Source: Phycisphaerae bacterium | GTDB taxonomy: Bacteria > Planctomycetota > Phycisphaerae > Phycisphaerales > SM1A02 | Length of the DNA stretch: 43,595 bases | Direction: 5' to 3' | Assembly (NCBI GenBank): GCA_002702575.1 | Contig: PAAJ01000009.1 | Location: 125,025 to 168,619, forward strand | Position numbers and translations under genes: made by a program | Shown: positions 34,420 through 42,264 of the stretch, piece after piece | Numbering within the stretch: position 1 is the first letter of the stretch | Layout of the letters: each line of letters opens with the position of its first letter | The notes under the pieces: model-generated | Told to the model about the DNA's origin: nothing | The model's input: only the letters and a program-made list of their open reading frames with translations | The model's database searches: none

Positions 34420-35312
34420 CGCTTGACCACGACGGACGCATCGGTGATGTCGATCTCACCAGGATGATATTGATCGATGCGTCCAGAAATCTGGTACAGC
34501 CGATCAAGTCGTGCGACTTTTCGATCAAGCAGCGATTCCATCGCCTTTTCATCTCCGGGTGCGGAGCCCCAGATGACCCGGCTGCCGTTGTCGGTAATCA
34601 GCACCAGGCTGCCGGTCGCTGGGTATCTGGAAAGATCGATGGCCTGGACCTGATGGATCCAGTGGGCCTGCTGGATGTGGTCGAGCACCCGCATGGCAGC
34701 ACTCAAATCGCCACCATTCCAGGTATCACCCGGGCTCGTTGGTCGACTGTATCGGGGGTTGATGATCGTGACGACGTGAACATCTCCACTGACCCCGCAG
34801 CCGGGGGGGAGGACACGAGCTGTTTGATCGATGAGTGTGGTTCCATGGCGGTCACGGACTCTCGCCATCGGTGTGACGAGCGTCGCATCGACTGTCACTT
34901 CGTTCTGTCCGGATCGTCTGACCTGAAGGATCTCATGGAAGAAGCCGGAGCTCAGAAGCTGATCTCTCGTTGCCTCCAGGTCAGCTCGAGAAAGGCTGGT
35001 GCCCTGCAGCTGGGATTCGCCGAGCGACTGCAGATGATCCAGGAGGCTGGGCCCTGCCCAGATCGGTGGATGTTCGAAACGGACCGTGACATGCTCCACG
35101 GGTTTTTCGACGCGTCTGCCCATGGCCGGGATGAAACAGATGAACGTGATCACCGCCGCAGTGACACCGATTCCGAGCCAGGTCGAGCGTCCCGCGGAGG
35201 TCCTGGACCATGTCCAGAGATTGGCCGGGGTTGCCAGTGAGAGGTTCAGGCGGCGATTCTTGCTTGATGATTTCGATTTGGAGCGTCGAGTAGGCATGTC
35301 TCGACAGATCAT
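34416..35312 (-). CDS. ftsQ: FtsQ/DivIB-type cell division protein
   Basis: 298 residues from the ATG at 35312, which forms an ATGA overlap with the ddl stop like the other junctions in this operon; ATG 35297 is the alternative. The N-terminus is short, basic and cytoplasmic. One helix at ~45-64 (WLGIGVTAAVITFICFIPAM) is followed by a POTRA-like region and a beta domain with SLVLITDNGSRVIWGSAPGDEKAMESLLDRK, then YHPGEIDITDASVVV, which fits the FtsQ C-terminal pattern. Identity rests on this architecture and on the murC-murB-ddl-ftsQ order. In FtsZ-based bacteria it links FtsB/FtsL to peptidoglycan enzymes. Confidence 0.85.
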   Translation of the reverse strand: MICRDMPTRRSKSKSSSKNRRLNLSLATPANLWTWSRTSAGRSTWLGIGVTAAVITFICFIPAMGRRVEKPVEHVTVRFEHPPIWAGPSLLDHLQSLGESQLQGTSLSRADLEATRDQLLSSGFFHEILQVRRSGQNEVTVDATLVTPMARVRDRHGTTLIDQTARVLPPGCGVSGDVHVVTIINPRYSRPTSPGDTWNGGDLSAAMRVLDHIQQAHWIHQVQAIDLSRYPATGSLVLITDNGSRVIWGSAPGDEKAMESLLDRKVARLDRLYQISGRIDQYHPGEIDITDASVVVKR

Positions 35313-36250
35313 CGGCTTCCAGGACCGGACCCCTTGAGCATGGAAGACTCCGGTTCGGCGATCGCCATGTCCACGAGTTTCTGGCACAGCTGAGGAAGGG
35401 TCCATCCTGCGGCGGCGGCTGCCTTGGGCAGGAGGGAATGGGAGGTGAATCCCGGCATCGTGTTGATCTCGAGCAGCCAGGGGCCTGCGTCATCAAGCAG
35501 GAAGTCCACACGAGACAGATGCCGCGCACCCAGGCCTCGATGAAGTGCCAGTGCGGCAGACTCCATCATGTCCTTGGTGGCCGCATCCAGTGGGGGATCG
35601 ATGACGTAGTTCGTGTCATTCCTCTGGTACTTGGCTTCATAGTCGTAGAGCCCAGTGGCCGCCTTGATCTCGATGATCGGCAGCGTGGAGTCGCCCAGGA
35701 TGCCGACCGTCAGTTCACGCCCTTCGATGTAGGTTTCGACAAGGACATCCCGGCCGTCCAGAGTCAGTTTGGAGACGGCTTCGTCCCGTTGGAGCGATGT
35801 CTTGGCGACGTGAAGATCCAGACTGGAGCCTTCAGCAAGAGGCTTGACCACGACTGGTGGTTGCAGGGTCGACTGCCGACCTGCTTCGAGGTGTTCCCAT
35901 TGCGGCGTGGGGATGCCGAGTGTGCTCGCGACTTCCTTCGTATGGTGCTTGTTCATGGCGGCAGTTGCCGCGAGGGCGCCACAGCCCACGAACGGACGGC
36001 CGTCCTGTTCAAGCAGGCGTTGAAGTTCGCCGCCCTCGCCCCATGGTCCATGCAGCACCGGGAAGATCACATCGGCCTGCAGTCGGTCCAGTTCAAGCTG
36101 TCCATCTCGTGGGATGACATGCTCGATGACCTGATTCGATTCGATCTGTCGCAACGCCTCCGAGACGGATCCTCCCGATGCCAGGCTGACGTCATGCTCA
36201 CCGTCCGGACCACCCATGAGGACAGCGACGGTCAGTGGAGTATCGATCAT
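35309..36250 (-). CDS. ddl: D-alanine--D-alanine ligase
   Basis: 313 residues, ATP-grasp fold. The N-terminal VLMGGPDGEHDVSLASG is the D-Ala site motif, HGPWGEGGELQRLLE the second conserved block, and PPVVVKPLAEGSS the ATP-binding strand. GLYDYEAKYQ and RVDFLLDDAGPWLLEINTMPGFTSHSLLPKAA complete the active site. It makes the D-Ala-D-Ala dipeptide for peptidoglycan stem peptides. It overlaps murB upstream and ftsQ downstream by four bases each. Presence of ddl, murB and murC together supports a peptidoglycan-containing cell wall. Confidence 0.96.
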   Translation of the reverse strand: MIDTPLTVAVLMGGPDGEHDVSLASGGSVSEALRQIESNQVIEHVIPRDGQLELDRLQADVIFPVLHGPWGEGGELQRLLEQDGRPFVGCGALAATAAMNKHHTKEVASTLGIPTPQWEHLEAGRQSTLQPPVVVKPLAEGSSLDLHVAKTSLQRDEAVSKLTLDGRDVLVETYIEGRELTVGILGDSTLPIIEIKAATGLYDYEAKYQRNDTNYVIDPPLDAATKDMMESAALALHRGLGARHLSRVDFLLDDAGPWLLEINTMPGFTSHSLLPKAAAAAGWTLPQLCQKLVDMAIAEPESSMLKGSGPGSR

Positions 36251-37194
36251 GGCATCGGTGCTCCGGGGTCGTCACACCAGATGACGACTTCCGGTTGGAG
36301 TTTCGCACCGGAGTGATCCAGGACCCGTTCCTGGACCTGTCGCATCAGCGTCATGACATCCCTCGCCGTCGCCTGTGGCGTGGTCGAGATGAAGTTGGCA
36401 TGTCGTTCACTGACCGTGGCGCCTCCGATGGTGAGACCCTTGAGACCGGCTTCATCAATCAGGCGACCGGCCGGTACCTGCACATCATCGATGGTCGGGT
36501 TGCGAAAGGCGCAGCCTGCCGAGTTGTCCGCCATGGGTTGCGAGGCGGACTTCTGGGCGAAGATCTCACGGACACGACCTCGGACCGCCATGGGATCGTC
36601 CGGTTGAAGCCGGAGGATCGCGGAAAGGATGATGCCGTTGGGCACACTGCTGGCGCGGTAGCCGAAACTCAAGGCATCACCCTGAAGATCCAATCGATTG
36701 CCTTCCATGTCGAGCATCGATACGGATTCCACGGCCTGTCCAGTGTCGCCAAAGCTGCCACCGGCATTCATTCGAAGGGCGCCGCCCAGTGTCCCGGGAA
36801 TCCCGGCCAGTTGACTGAGTCCGTCCAGGCCCTGTCGAGCGGTTTCGTTGACCAGTTTGAAGAGATCGGCACCGGCCATGGCGAGCATCCGGTTGACCTC
36901 GCCGTCCTTGTTGTACCGGCGTCGTGTGAAGAACTCCTGATCCAGTTGCAGCACGACACCGTCGACACCCGAATCGTCGACGAGCAGATTCGCACCGCCA
37001 CCCAGAACGCGAACGGGGGTCGCAGACTGATGACATCGTCTCAGCAGCGTCTGCAGTGATGTTTCATCCTTTGGCTTGATGAGCATTTCGGCCCGTCCAC
37101 CGATGCCGAACCAAGTCCGTGCGCCGATGGGCGCATCGAACTCGATCTCGATCTGGAGATCGCCGATCAGGCTGGAGCGAGCTTCACGGGTCAT
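36247..37194 (-). CDS. murB: UDP-N-acetylenolpyruvoylglucosamine reductase
   Basis: 315 residues. FAD-binding features are visible: TWFGIGGRAEMLIKP, the GGGANLLVDD loop (65-74) and GIPGTLGGALRMNAG (131-145). FGYRAS carries the substrate-contact Tyr-Arg. The catalytic segment is DNSAGCAFRNP with Cys228 where E. coli MurB has Ser, a substitution seen in many bacteria, followed by AGRLIDEAGLKGLTIGGATVSERHANFI. It reduces enolpyruvyl-UDP-GlcNAc to UDP-MurNAc using NADPH. It overlaps murC and ddl by four bases each (ATGA), consistent with one operon. Confidence 0.97.
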   Translation of the reverse strand: MTREARSSLIGDLQIEIEFDAPIGARTWFGIGGRAEMLIKPKDETSLQTLLRRCHQSATPVRVLGGGANLLVDDSGVDGVVLQLDQEFFTRRRYNKDGEVNRMLAMAGADLFKLVNETARQGLDGLSQLAGIPGTLGGALRMNAGGSFGDTGQAVESVSMLDMEGNRLDLQGDALSFGYRASSVPNGIILSAILRLQPDDPMAVRGRVREIFAQKSASQPMADNSAGCAFRNPTIDDVQVPAGRLIDEAGLKGLTIGGATVSERHANFISTTPQATARDVMTLMRQVQERVLDHSGAKLQPEVVIWCDDPGAPMP

Positions 37195-38660
37195 GCATCA
37201 CCAGCCATGTAATCGCGTCCGATCGTCCAGACGGGGCCGGCGCCCATGATGACGACGAGATCGCCGTCCTGGCATTCCGCCGAAAGGTATTCGGTGATGT
37301 CTTCAAACTCTGGGATGTGCTTCGCGAGCACGCCACGTTCATCCAGCTTCTCGACCAGATCGACGGCGCTGACCCGCTGTTTCTCCGCAAGTGAATCCCG
37401 CACGAAGTAGATCCGCGGAACAATCACTTCATCGGCACTGGCGAAGCTCTCTGCGAAGTGATCAAGCAGAAATCGAGTGCGACTGTGCTGATGAGGTTGG
37501 AAGACGCAGATGAGCCGGTCCGGTTTCTCCGCGAGCTTCAAGGCCTTCAATGTCTGCTCGATCTCGGTGGGATGGTGACCGTAGTCGTCATAGACCACGG
37601 CGGTGCCTCCATCCCGGGTCGAACGTTCCCCCAGCCTCTGCATTCGGCGATCCAGACCGTTGAAGGTTGCCATCGCATTGGAGGCGTCTTCCCATTCGGC
37701 GCCGAGCTGATGTGCCAGAATCACTGCAGCGGCGGCGTTGAGCGCGTTGTGTCCGCCTGCCATCTGGTTCGTCCACTGCGTGACCCACATGCCTTCGCGA
37801 AGAATGCCGACGCGAAGCACATTCGCGTCATAGACGATCTGATAATCCGCCTCGGGATGGAAGCCGAAGGTCGAGACATGACAGGGAAGGCTCGGGGTGA
37901 TGGCCTGTCGTCGAGCGCCACTGTGGGCAATCAGCAGCGATCCGCCGTCTTCAACGGGCGGCAGGAGACTCGCGAATTCTCCGAAGGCCTCGATGATCGC
38001 CTCAAGGGATCCATAGATGTCGAGATGGTCTTCCTCGATGTTGTTGATGAGTGCGAGATCCGGCCGGTGATGATGAAAGGATCGATTGAACTCACAGGCT
38101 TCGCAGACCAGGATGCCCGGTTCACCTTCATGAGGTCCGTGTGGAACCGTCGCGGCGCCCGCCCTGGATCCGCCACCGATCTGGTCGCATGTGGCACCGA
38201 TGATGAAACTCGGGTCGAGGCCGCATTCGATCAGGATGTGACACAGCATCGATGCCGTGGTGCTCTTGCCGTGCGTTCCGCTGATCGCGATGCTCAGGTG
38301 ATGTCGCTGAAGCTGTCCAAGGGCTTCGGCATAGGTCAGAATCGGAAGCCCCCTTGATCGTGCGGTGGAGACCTCGGGGTGATCTTCCGGAATGGCCGCT
38401 GAAGCAATGAGCACTTCGGTGTCGTCCGGGATCGAACCGGTGGGCTGGCCCAGATGAAGTGAGATGCCGTCGGCAGCCAACGCCTTGGTCACATCCGTGG
38501 GGGCTTGATCCGAACCGGTGCAGATGCATTCCCGGGCGACCAGCATCCTGGCCAGACCGCTCATGCCGCAGCCGCCGATTCCAACCAGATGAAGCCGCCT
38601 GCCGGGGCGGAGATCGATGTCTTCTCGTCCTGTTTCCTGAGCAGCGGTCAAGGCGGGCAT
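37191..38660 (-). CDS. murC: UDP-N-acetylmuramate--L-alanine ligase
   Basis: 489 residues from ATG 38660. The frame extends 18 codons to ATG 38714, but that part is proline-rich and would leave only 11 bases to the divergent regulator gene, so the shorter start is preferred. The N-terminal Rossmann loop is LVGIGGCGMSGLARMLV, the ATP loop ISGTHGKSTTASML, the central domain has INNIEEDHLDIYGSLE and GGHNALNAAAAVI, and the C-terminal domain has YDDYGHHPTEIEQTL and FQPHQHSRTRFLLD. It adds L-Ala to UDP-MurNAc. It is the first gene of the six-gene murC-murB-ddl-ftsQ-membrane protein-cls unit, and its promoter should lie in the 65-base divergent spacer. Confidence 0.96.
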   Translation of the reverse strand: MPALTAAQETGREDIDLRPGRRLHLVGIGGCGMSGLARMLVARECICTGSDQAPTDVTKALAADGISLHLGQPTGSIPDDTEVLIASAAIPEDHPEVSTARSRGLPILTYAEALGQLQRHHLSIAISGTHGKSTTASMLCHILIECGLDPSFIIGATCDQIGGGSRAGAATVPHGPHEGEPGILVCEACEFNRSFHHHRPDLALINNIEEDHLDIYGSLEAIIEAFGEFASLLPPVEDGGSLLIAHSGARRQAITPSLPCHVSTFGFHPEADYQIVYDANVLRVGILREGMWVTQWTNQMAGGHNALNAAAAVILAHQLGAEWEDASNAMATFNGLDRRMQRLGERSTRDGGTAVVYDDYGHHPTEIEQTLKALKLAEKPDRLICVFQPHQHSRTRFLLDHFAESFASADEVIVPRIYFVRDSLAEKQRVSAVDLVEKLDERGVLAKHIPEFEDITEYLSAECQDGDLVVIMGAGPVWTIGRDYMAGDA

Positions 38661-38725
38661 ATCCGGAGTGTACTGGGGGGGATGGGGGAGGCGAGGAATC
38701 CTCCGGTTTGTCATACACTTCGGTC

Positions 38726-40105
38726 ATGTCGACATCAGATCACGAGGCAATTCACGCACAACTTCTCATCGTCGAGGATGAAACCGATCATGCGGAAGTC
38801 ATGGCCGAGGCACTTCGACGGCTCGGGCACGTGTGCACGATCGTGGATGGCGTCACGACCGCCGAGGAGGAGATCCGGCTGGGCAGCTTCGATGTGATCG
38901 TCACCGATCTGAGCATGGAGAAGCCCGACTCCGGTCTCGAGGTCCTTCGATATGCCCGTGAGCATCAGCCTGATTCCGAAGTCATCATGGTGACGGCCCA
39001 TGGCGACGTCGGTACGGCCAAGGCAGCGCTGCAAGGCGGCGCCTACGACTTCATCGAGAAGCCGCTGGATCTCGAGGTCTTCCGCAATCTCGTGAACAGG
39101 GCGGTCGAGACCGTCCGACTTCGTCATCACAATGTCCGATTGCAGGGCAAGGTCGATTCGGCCTTCGGTTTCGAGGGCATCATCGGAGACTCGGCGCCGA
39201 TGCGCAAGGTCATCCAGACCATCAAGCAGGTCGGGCCGAGCATGATTCCCGTTCTGATCACCGGTGAGTCCGGTACCGGCAAGGAGCTGATCGCCCGGGC
39301 GATTCACAATCAGTCCCAGCGTGTCGACAAGCGTTACGTCGCCTTCAACTGTGCCGGACAGAGCGAGAGCCTTCTCGAGGACCAGCTCTTCGGCCACGTC
39401 AAGGGTGCCTTCACTGGTGCCGAGAAGGATCGTGAGGGTGTCTTCGAGTACGCCGACGACGGCACCCTGTTCCTCGATGAGATCGGTGACATGCCGCTCA
39501 CGATGCAGGCCAAGCTGTTGCGGGTCCTGGAGACGGGTGAGGTGATCCGCTTGGGGACCAATACGGAACATCACGTCGATGTCCGGTTCGTGAGTGCGAC
39601 CAATCGTGATCTCAAGCATCGGATCGAAACCGAGGAATTCCGTGAAGACCTGTACTTCCGGATCAACGGCGCAGAGATCCATCTGCCACCACTTCGTGAG
39701 CGTCGTGAGGATATTCCGCTGCTGGTCAATCATGCGGCCGGACGCTTCGCCGGTGAACAGGGGAAGCCGCAGCCCGATTTCACCGAGGCGGCGATGCTTC
39801 GACTGGTCGCCTACAACTGGCCCGGGAACATCCGTCAGTTGTTCAATGTCGTGCAGCGGATGGTCGTGATGGCGACGACGCCGCACATCGATGTGGCCGA
39901 GGTTCCGGACGATGTCCGGATGACCGACGAAGACGAGCATCTCCACATGGGGGCGTTGGCCGGCATCGGTCTCGATCGCCTCGAGAAGGAGGCCATGCGA
40001 CAGACTCTGGCGATGACCGGTGGAAACCGCGAACAGACCGCCGAGCTTCTGGGCATCGGAGAACGCACGCTCTACCGAAAGCTCAAGGAATACGGCCTCA
40101 AATAG
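38726..40105 (+). CDS. Sigma-54-dependent response regulator, NtrC type
   Basis: 459 residues. The receiver domain (1-125) has the acidic pocket ED at 17-18, the phospho-acceptor Asp61 in VIVTDLSM, and EKP at 111-113. The AAA+ domain has Walker A GESGTGKE (180-187), GAFTGA (227-232), which contacts sigma-54, Walker B TLFLDEIGD (247-255) and the ATNRDL sensor. A Fis-type helix-turn-helix fills 420-459 (NREQTAELLGIGERTLYRKLKEYGL). It should activate sigma-54 promoters when phosphorylated. No partner histidine kinase is in the window. The ribosome site is weak. The divergent murC start is 65 bases away and the envelope cassette begins 297 bases downstream. Confidence 0.96.
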   Translation: MSTSDHEAIHAQLLIVEDETDHAEVMAEALRRLGHVCTIVDGVTTAEEEIRLGSFDVIVTDLSMEKPDSGLEVLRYAREHQPDSEVIMVTAHGDVGTAKAALQGGAYDFIEKPLDLEVFRNLVNRAVETVRLRHHNVRLQGKVDSAFGFEGIIGDSAPMRKVIQTIKQVGPSMIPVLITGESGTGKELIARAIHNQSQRVDKRYVAFNCAGQSESLLEDQLFGHVKGAFTGAEKDREGVFEYADDGTLFLDEIGDMPLTMQAKLLRVLETGEVIRLGTNTEHHVDVRFVSATNRDLKHRIETEEFREDLYFRINGAEIHLPPLRERREDIPLLVNHAAGRFAGEQGKPQPDFTEAAMLRLVAYNWPGNIRQLFNVVQRMVVMATTPHIDVAEVPDDVRMTDEDEHLHMGALAGIGLDRLEKEAMRQTLAMTGGNREQTAELLGIGERTLYRKLKEYGLK

Positions 40106-40402
40106 GGTTTTCTTCGTGTTCCCTGAACCGGCGAGATACCTAAATCCTTGTTTAGCAGGGCTTAGGCTCATTCGGTGAGGGTGATCCGTTGATCCAGGCT
40201 TGGTCGCCCCCTTGGGCTCGATTTCGCCTGTGACTGTGAATGGCGTGTGGGTACAAGGCGGGCGAAAAGGTGATTTGTGTATGATCGCTCAATCACGCTC
40301 TGATAGCGTTCTTCACGGGTTTTCACGGGGATAACCCAGCCTCCACACATTCATTTGAGCGTGACCGCTCGCATCACATAGACATCTGCAGGGGAGACTT
40401 TC
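40106..40402. promoter_or_regulatory. Intergenic leader before the envelope cassette
   Basis: This 297-base spacer is the longest in the window and holds no gene. Candidate signals are a TATGAT at 40280-40285 (possible -10 box, with no good -35 partner) and an 8-base inverted repeat, TCACGCTC at 40293-40300 and GAGCGTGA at 40357-40364. GGGGAG at about 40392-40397 is the ribosome site of the next gene. A sigma-54 promoter (TGGCAC-N5-TTGCA) is not evident. CCTAA (40139-40143) and TTAGG (40162-40166) could pair, but no T-run follows, so a terminator is not supported. Confidence 0.35.
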
Positions 40403-41125
40403 ATGTCCAACAGATCGACTTATTTCTTGAAGCTTGGTGTTTTGCTTTTTCTCGGCATGACCATGGTTGGCTGCTCGTCAACGGGCCGTTTCATGAACGA
40501 CAACATGAGCACGGAACAGGTCATGAAGGAGCTGGAATCCTATACCCCGGCCTGGAAGCCCACCGGTGACAGCGACATGGATCGAGTCGGACGAAGCGCG
40601 GTCATGTCCATCGAAGACAAGAAGCCAGCGATGGATGCGATGTTTGCTTCACTCTGGGCGGAGTACGACCTGATGGAGTGGACTAATGCCGCCAAGGCGG
40701 ATCTGCAGGAAAAGGGCATTTCATGGGGCGAAGCGGATGCCGAGCAGCGTGATGCCGCAATGGCTGTCGCGTGGACCTACCTTGATGATCTCCAGAAGGA
40801 AGGAATCAAGGAGTTCTATGCCGCCAAGGCACGGAATATTCGGGCAACCAATGATGATGCTGCGGAGACCCTGACCATCCTCAACGACTCGCTGAAGACG
40901 GCCGAAAGCATCTACGGGCGTGTTCAATCCGTCGCCAATTCACCTGTGGATGGCGCCATCGCGTTGTTCTCGGATGCCCCGAAGATCGGAAAAGGCATCG
41001 ATCAGCTCACTGAAATGGTCCAGTGGGGCAATGCGACGAGCAAGTACATGTCGTGTTTTGCCAACGCGAATGACACCTGGGACCGGATTTTCCAGGAAAA
41101 CGATCGAAAAGCGATGCAGGACTGA
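40403..41125 (+). CDS. Envelope lipoprotein, unknown, first gene of a three-gene cassette
   Basis: 240 residues with a good ribosome site (GGGGAG). The signal FLKLGVLLFLGMTMVGC ends in a lipobox (Cys24). The mature protein is largely alpha-helical and charged (MKELESYTPAWKPTGDSDMDRVG..., AWTYLDDLQKEGIKEFYAAKARNI...LNDSLKTAESIYGRV), with one Cys near the end. I recognise no family. It is 59 bases upstream of the second exported protein and in the same orientation. A lipid-anchored partner of the two following proteins is the simplest reading. Confidence 0.8.
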   Translation: MSNRSTYFLKLGVLLFLGMTMVGCSSTGRFMNDNMSTEQVMKELESYTPAWKPTGDSDMDRVGRSAVMSIEDKKPAMDAMFASLWAEYDLMEWTNAAKADLQEKGISWGEADAEQRDAAMAVAWTYLDDLQKEGIKEFYAAKARNIRATNDDAAETLTILNDSLKTAESIYGRVQSVANSPVDGAIALFSDAPKIGKGIDQLTEMVQWGNATSKYMSCFANANDTWDRIFQENDRKAMQD

Positions 41126-41171
41126 CTGGTTTCCGCATGTCCTGATGAAGTGAAGATGCCGCTTGTCCAAT

Positions 41172-41178
41172 GAGGAAG
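41172..41178 (+). promoter_or_regulatory. Ribosome binding site deciding the start of the second cassette gene
   Basis: GAGGAAG ends six bases before ATG 41185, giving that start far better spacing than ATG 41170, which lies just upstream of and partly within the site. Confidence 0.65.
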
Positions 41179-41184
41179 TTTTTG

Positions 41185-42264
41185 ATGCTCAACTCCATCG
41201 TCCGAAAAGCCCCGGTCCTCGTACTTCTGCTTGTCCTGCCCATGAGCTTGATGGCTCTGGCAGACGAGCCCAAGGACACCTCGATGCCGAAGGGTGCGAG
41301 ATCCGGTGATCTCTCGATCCCCAAGGGTCGTCTGTCCGTCCCTGAGAATGCGGGGACTGAATTCTCAAAGAAGTCGCTCGTGCTGTACATGAACATCACG
41401 ACGCTTTCCGAGGGGCCCAACGCTTTGACACCAACGGCTCTGCAGGAGCAGAAGATCTTCTTCGAGACTCAGCTGGCTCGTCTGAAGCGATTCAAGGTCT
41501 ATGCGATGTTCAATGACGGTGCGTATCGCCTCGTCAAGGACCTCGAGGACGTCGGCGAAATCGACTATCAGGATGAAGAAACGCTGCCTGCAGCCGATCT
41601 GAACCTGAACATCAACATCTCGATCCAGGTCGAGGAGAATGTCGGCCGCGCCGTCAAGGGACAGGCGGGCGAGACCCGGATGTACTACACCTACGTGACG
41701 GACGTCAATCTTGCTGATGGTCGAACCAGAGAGATGATCGAAGGCCACAGTTTCAAGGAGACGGAGTATCGATCCATCTACAAGATTCCGGGGCCGGGTG
41801 GAAAGTTCCGTTTCCGCGGTGGCTTTGATCCGACCAATGCGGAAAACGTCAACAAGGTGCTTCAGCAACTCGGTCGGCGTCAGCTGATCAACATGGCCCT
41901 GTGGCTGGGTAAGAAGTATCCGATCACCTGCGAAGTCACGGGAATCCGTCGGTCAGGCAAGTCCGGTGGTCTGAACCAGGGTGCGAACAACGGACTTCGC
42001 AATGACGTCCAGATGATCATCTGGGGTGATGACGGCATTGCGCCCCTCGCCCTGGCTGCAGCCTCCATCGAGGCCAGTGCCGACAAATCCGGATTCAACA
42101 TCATGCGTTGGAATACGGATGACGAGGATGCGGCCTACTGGATCGAAGACATCAAGGCTGATCCCGGGATGGTCCGCAAGAACTATCAGGAAAAGGACGA
42201 GATGGCCCTCATGGCGACGACATGGTCCATGCCGTTTCCCAAGGAATGGATGGAGGCGGAATGA
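41185..42264 (+). CDS. Exported protein, unknown, second gene of the envelope cassette
   Basis: 359 residues from ATG 41185; ATG 41170 would add five residues. The signal peptide (VLVLLLVLPMSLMALA) is cleaved before DEPKD. The mature protein has an alternating strand/helix look: LVLYMNITTLSEGPN, FFETQLARLKRFKVYAMF, AADLNLNINISIQV, MYYTYVTDVNLADGRTREMI, VNKVLQQLGRRQLINMALWLGKKYP. The order 'sum over helices, low-complexity N-terminus, strand reporting a defined variable' faintly recalls CsgG/LpoB/FlgO-type lipoproteins, but no lipobox is present, so the resemblance is weak. Its stop overlaps the start of the third gene (ATGA), so the two are translationally coupled. Confidence 0.82.
   Translation: MLNSIVRKAPVLVLLLVLPMSLMALADEPKDTSMPKGARSGDLSIPKGRLSVPENAGTEFSKKSLVLYMNITTLSEGPNALTPTALQEQKIFFETQLARLKRFKVYAMFNDGAYRLVKDLEDVGEIDYQDEETLPAADLNLNINISIQVEENVGRAVKGQAGETRMYYTYVTDVNLADGRTREMIEGHSFKETEYRSIYKIPGPGGKFRFRGGFDPTNAENVNKVLQQLGRRQLINMALWLGKKYPITCEVTGIRRSGKSGGLNQGANNGLRNDVQMIIWGDDGIAPLALAAASIEASADKSGFNIMRWNTDDEDAAYWIEDIKADPGMVRKNYQEKDEMALMATTWSMPFPKEWMEAE

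Noticed and set aside
38661-38725. Sigma-54 promoter between murC and the NtrC-type gene
   Set aside because: No TGGCAC and TTGCA pair with the right spacing is present.
40139-40166. Possible terminator hairpin after the NtrC-type gene (CCTAA/TTAGG)
   Set aside because: The arms are only five bases, the loop is long and no T-run follows.
38735-40171. 478-codon minus-strand frame opposite the NtrC-type regulator
   Set aside because: The plus strand encodes complete receiver, AAA+ and Fis domains with all motifs, and the opposite frame has no family signature.
40312-40329. Two direct copies of TTCACGGG in the envelope-cassette leader
   Set aside because: Only two short copies exist, so it is not a repeat array and chance is likely.
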